Below are positions 60,601 to 64,000 of a DNA stretch of 64,000 nt, piece after piece. Below the pieces are notes generated by a model. It ran no database searches. It had not been told where the DNA came from and saw only the letters and a program-made list of their open reading frames with translations. Source of the DNA: Strongylocentrotus droebachiensis (lineage: Eukaryota > Echinodermata > Echinoidea > Camarodonta > Strongylocentrotidae). The first letter of the stretch is position 1, and each line of letters begins with the position of its first letter. The DNA is taken from positions 55,082 through 119,081 of the forward strand of contig JAVYIG010006370.1 in assembly GCA_035222895.1 (NCBI GenBank), in the 5' to 3' direction. The position numbers were made by a program, and so were the translations under genes.

Positions 60601-61353
60601 TTCATAAGCAAACTGGTCGAGAAAATAGTTCAAACTTTATTTGCGATTATTTTTAATGTTAAAATATAATTTTGTTTATGTGAATATTTTTCATCTGTAA
60701 ATGTGTAACTTTATTTGCAACCTTGTATGAAATGATTTCAGAGGGCATTTTGCTTTTGTATAAAAATTAACCGACAAAATAAATAGCTTAATTATTTTAG
60801 TTATAGTTGTATTGTCTTACAAACACACCCTGTAAAATTACAGTGTTCACAAGGGTAAATGTTGGGTCTGTGTGACGCCATTTGCAATTCGTTTCCTGCT
60901 TCTATAAAATATTTTAAAAATAGTCTATTGCGTTTACTAACTATAAAGGGGATCATTTAGAGAGTAATAACATGGACAATACAATTTGGCACGTTTGTTT
61001 TTTTCTCGAAAGAGAGCGATTGAATGAATGTGGGTGTGCATGCGTTTGCGTAGAGGCAGTGTGTGAAAGACAGAGAGAGAGTGTGGGTATGCAATGAAAC
61101 ATAACAATGGTTAGGTACAGTACATATGGTTTATACGTTTATGAGAGAATCAAGAACAAATAAAAACGAGGCTTGACAGTGAACAAATACAGATGTGCCA
61201 TTAAACTTAATGAATTCGTAGACAACAAATTTCCGTTGAATTAAATCAAAATATGCTATAAATCAAACTTAAGAAACGTGATACAAAGAAATCGTACTGC
61301 TTGTGTGAAAGTGTGAATGACAACCTTGAGTTAATGGGTTATTCTAGTAAAGC

Positions 61354-61510
61354 ACGGCGTATCAAGGAAAAGTGACGCCCACATGTGCCCCCCCCCCCCC
61401 CCCACCCAGACGCGGAGAAAAAAAATTAACCCATCTCCAATGGTACATCAAACATCCCGATTCGAGTAGTTTTTATTCCCCTTTTTTCTCAGTTTATGGA
61501 TACGCCACTG
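61354..61510. mobile_element. Possible short element with CACGGCGTATC / GATACGCCACTG ends
   Basis: Left GCACGGCGTATCAAGG and right GGATACGCCACTG (inverted CAGTGGCGTATCC) are imperfect inverted repeats around a 16-base C run (61388-61403). Same layout as other hairpin elements here. No flanking duplication seen. Confidence 0.5.
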
Positions 61511-61743
61511 GAGTGCTAAGAAGCATGATACATGAACACACGATAACTTTATATAATAATGAAGATAACCAATTGGACGAAATTAACTAAGTACAAATCA
61601 AAATGTTTAGGCATTTTATGACACAGGTGTCTGGTGTAGAATTCATGTAGAAGAAAGCTCTAAAGAAAGTAGTGTAAGTGTAGATAATGTAAAAAAACAC
61701 AATATGAACAAGACAGGAGAAAGATATAAATTAATGAATGAGA

Positions 61744-61749
61744 AAAGAG

Positions 61750-61799
<50 letters not shown>

Positions 61800-61800
61800 T
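61744..61800. repeat. GA dinucleotide microsatellite
   Basis: AGAGAG array with one interruption, about 750 bp upstream of the erg channel start codon. GA repeats near promoters can bind GAGA-type factors in some animals; here that is only a possibility. Confidence 0.9.
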
Positions 61801-61881
61801 GGGTTGAGGTTAGAACGACATGCTGCATTGCGCTACCAGTCTAGCGTGCCAATATTTGTCGAAATGAATTGGTCGAGTCTT

Positions 61882-61895
61882 GCTGTCATGGCAAC
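61882..61895 (+). promoter_or_regulatory. RFX X-box-like site 1
   Basis: GCTGTCATGGCAAC: 12 of 14 positions fit the RFX consensus GTNRCCNNRGYAAC, with an intact right half-site (GGCAAC). About 650 bp upstream of the channel start codon. Confidence 0.45.
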
Positions 61896-62478
61896 GAGAT
61901 TTGGCGTCTAAGCGCTGGAAGAAAATCATCCGACCACGCATGCTCTGTTTAAATAACTCATTTCCATTTTCTCCCCTCTCTCCTCTTCTCTATCACTCTC
62001 GCTGCCTAATGTCGCCGCCGCATGCACGCGGACTAAGTTAAGCCAAGGTAGTATGAGGGATCGAAGTAACAAATGGTTAATAATTCAGGTTCGTATGTCT
62101 ATGCGCATGACAGCTTTGTGGCGACACTGAATCATTTGCTGTAGGCGCGAGCGTTCTATTCGATACACTGTCATCACCATCATCTTCATCTGGAGTAGAG
62201 AGAGGCGAATATGAGAGGAGAGAAAGCATCAGATCAGACCAAATGGCAGCATCAAAGAAGCACATCATCACCGTTAAAGATGCATTTTTGTTTCCAGCGC
62301 CGCGGAGTCTCACCTCTCGCCGATTCTCTTCTGGATAATATGATTTCCGTGGAATATATCAATCTAGCGATTTGAAATTAAGTTGCGTTCTCTCTTACTC
62401 CCGACCCCCTTGTTGGGGAACTGGATCCCCGTCGGAGATAGTTAGATAAAGAGAGAATTTTCATCGTTCTTGTGATTA

Positions 62479-62492
62479 TTTGCCGTGGCAAC
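62479..62492 (+). promoter_or_regulatory. RFX X-box-like site 2
   Basis: TTTGCCGTGGCAAC fits the RFX consensus except for the first base. It lies about 50 bp before the channel start codon, so probably in the 5'UTR or core promoter. Confidence 0.55.
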
Positions 62493-62543
62493 CTCAGCAA
62501 GAGAAAGAGGAGTTTACATTGGAAACATCAGTGATTGAAAAAA

Positions 62544-62622
62544 ATGCCAATGGCTCGACGCGGGTTAGTAGCACCGCAGAATACCTTTCTGGAGAATATC
62601 ATCAGGAGGTCGTCCATTCAAC
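62544..62622 (+). CDS. KCNH2/6/7-like (erg): erg-type (KCNH2/6/7) voltage-gated potassium channel, first coding exon only
   Basis: Seventy-nine nucleotides encode 26 residues plus one nucleotide, starting MPMARRGLVAPQNTFLENII. This matches the N-terminal cap of ERG channels (pattern MP-RRG-VAPQNTFL--IIR), which precedes the PAS domain and slows channel closing. Conserved RRG and APQNTFL leave little doubt about the family. The donor GTAAGT at 62623 leaves phase 1; as I recall, human KCNH2 exon 1 also ends in phase 1 after 25 codons, one fewer than here. The first ATG has A at -3, and the second (codon 3) is an alternative start. PAS, transmembrane and cNBHD exons lie beyond 64000; I found no second exon in the remaining 1.4 kb. 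The exon corresponds to the long isoform. The family is sure; which of the three vertebrate paralogues it groups with cannot be told. Confidence 0.9.
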
Positions 62623-64000
62623 GTAAGTACAATATCAAAACTCGTCGGTGAAAAAGGCGCGCCAAAACAGTTAATACACTTTTTTTCTCATGATCTTGGC
62701 GATCGATCAATATTATTTCTTAATTGATATTCAAGTTTAGTGAGTCTTATTATCATAATTTTTTCATTTTCTTCTAATTAGCGTACCATACACCGACAAT
62801 GGCCATTGTTATTCATGCTCTTGAGCAACAATGAAACATGAAGAGACTATGCGCGTACGATATGTCCTGCGAGATTATTATGCTAGCCGTCCTATCCACA
62901 ACAAGCTTGGCAAGCAAACCTGGATTTTTTGTTTCCGTTATGTGCATACAAATTATTAAAAACCTAGGATTTACATACATGTAACCGGCCTAGGAAATCA
63001 TGGCGTTTTCACTGCTTCAATGGAGGATGCCCGGAGACATCTTAAGTATAGAGGACATTAAATGTTTATAAAGGTATTGTCGACATCGCAAGGAAAATCG
63101 CAGTCGAATATGCAAAACCTTCATCCTCAAAAAAAATGTTATTAAAACTTATATCATTCCCATCGCAACCGAATATCATTTAGATCAAAGTCATGAAGCA
63201 TCGACAGAAATAATGATGACCGTGCTTTTATTTTCTTTATATCAAGAACAGATTTCAGTTTTGATAAGCTTACTTAGAGTAGGCTAAACCGATTTAAGTC
63301 CAAGCACGGAATTATTTCGCCATCAATTCCAAATTGTTTTATCATGTAAAAATAGAATAATGCAACAAGATTGTGTTCTTTACAATTATCATAATAATAG
63401 ATGTTCGCTTCATTTGTTTGATTTCCAAATGTTTTTCATCTCGGTTTCAATTTGTTAGAAAGGAATTGGAATCACTATTATAATAAAGGGTTATCACTAT
63501 TACATCACCGCAAAACGTGACTTTGTCTATCAAATATGCCTTATGGCTTAAAAATCACTCGGAACATGATTGTGTGCTAGCCTTTTTGTGCCTCCTTGAA
63601 TGATATAGGGTAATGAAAGCAGTTAATTACATACCCGATTGAAAATAAAAGTCGAGGCAAGACCCTATCGAGATTGATACGAATGCGGGAAGCAATCTTT
63701 AATCCAGGCGACGGCTCCTATTAAAGAGATCACAGGTTCGCGTGGATTATATACGTATTGCCATGGCAACGTCGTGCTTATTTTCTTTGGGATAATCCCC
63801 GACATGATACTAGATCGTTTTTTTTTTCCGTGAGACCAACAATGTCTGTCTCGTGGACTCTAGTCAGCTATGAATAAGACAAAGGGAAAAAATTAGATCT
63901 CATTTTGAAGAATAATTAAACATGTCAGTAGATTGCATATTCTTAGCATTAACAATGCCCGCTCCCCCTAAATTTCAACTCCCTTCCTCAAAACACTGAC
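62623..64000 (+). other. Start of intron 1 of the erg channel gene
   Basis: AT-rich and non-coding to the window edge. I looked for the next ERG exon (PAS domain start) and did not see it. Contains X-box-like site 3. Confidence 0.8.
63757..63770 (+). promoter_or_regulatory. RFX X-box-like site 3 (near-perfect palindrome)
   Basis: ATTGCCATGGCAAC fits the RFX consensus except for its first base, and its core TTGCCATGGCAA is a perfect palindrome. It lies in the first intron of the channel gene. Confidence 0.6.

Larger units (their letters stand above)
61850..62543 (+). promoter_or_regulatory. Probable promoter and 5'UTR of the erg channel gene
   Basis: Upstream of the erg start codon, with a CpG-containing segment (GTCGCCGCCGCATGCACGCG near 62010) and a CT-rich block (61970-62000). 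RFX X-box-like sites lie at 61882-61895 and 62479-62492. No transcription start can be fixed. The - strand frame at 62077-62313 shows no family resemblance and is treated as chance. Confidence 0.45.

Overview
The window looks like nuclear DNA of a marine invertebrate deuterostome. It is AT-rich, intron-rich and gene-poor, with GT/AG introns of 0.3 to about 10 kb, many simple-sequence arrays, short inverted-repeat transposons and an unusual number of pure G or C homopolymer runs. An echinoderm of sea-urchin type fits best. That assignment is inference from genome texture and gene structure; no marker in the window proves it.

Three genes are supported. (1) At the left edge, only the last coding exon (2368-2461, + strand) and probable 3'UTR of an unidentified gene are present. 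(2) The centre, about 8.6-45.5 kb on the - strand, is one complete SMOC (SPARC-related modular calcium-binding protein) gene. I could assemble 13 coding exons with matching splice phases, giving a 582-residue secreted protein; the last, very short exon is the least certain. (3) At the right edge, 62544-62622 on the + strand is the first coding exon of an erg-type (KCNH2/6/7) voltage-gated potassium channel. The rest of that gene lies outside the window. SMOC and the unidentified gene are tail to tail; SMOC and the channel gene are head to head, with about 17 kb between their start codons.

The main discovery candidate is the domain order of the SMOC protein. Vertebrate SMOC1/2 and fly Magu/Pentagone are signal peptide, follistatin/Kazal, TY1, SMOC-specific linker, TY2, one EC (EF-hand) domain. 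Here a second complete EC domain sits between the two thyroglobulin domains, giving Kazal-TY-EC-TY-EC. Each EC copy keeps its four cysteines and two plausible EF-hand loops. The extra EC is a single symmetric phase 1-1 exon with a weak acceptor, and three Asp/Ser-rich phase 1-1 mini-exons follow it. It could therefore be constitutive or an alternatively spliced cassette. As the SMOC EC domain binds heparan sulphate and affects how far BMP signals reach, two EC domains could change its matrix binding.

Other points of interest are three RFX X-box-like sites around the channel's first exon, a 125-nt C-rich tract in the SMOC pre-mRNA just before exon 10, a TTAA-flanked piggyBac-like MITE, a hairpin element carrying a frameshifted zinc-finger fragment, further foldback elements, and several diverged tandem arrays. 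The remaining sequence is introns, UTRs and intergenic DNA in which I see no further gene. I saw no convincing tRNA or rRNA, and nothing prokaryotic or viral.
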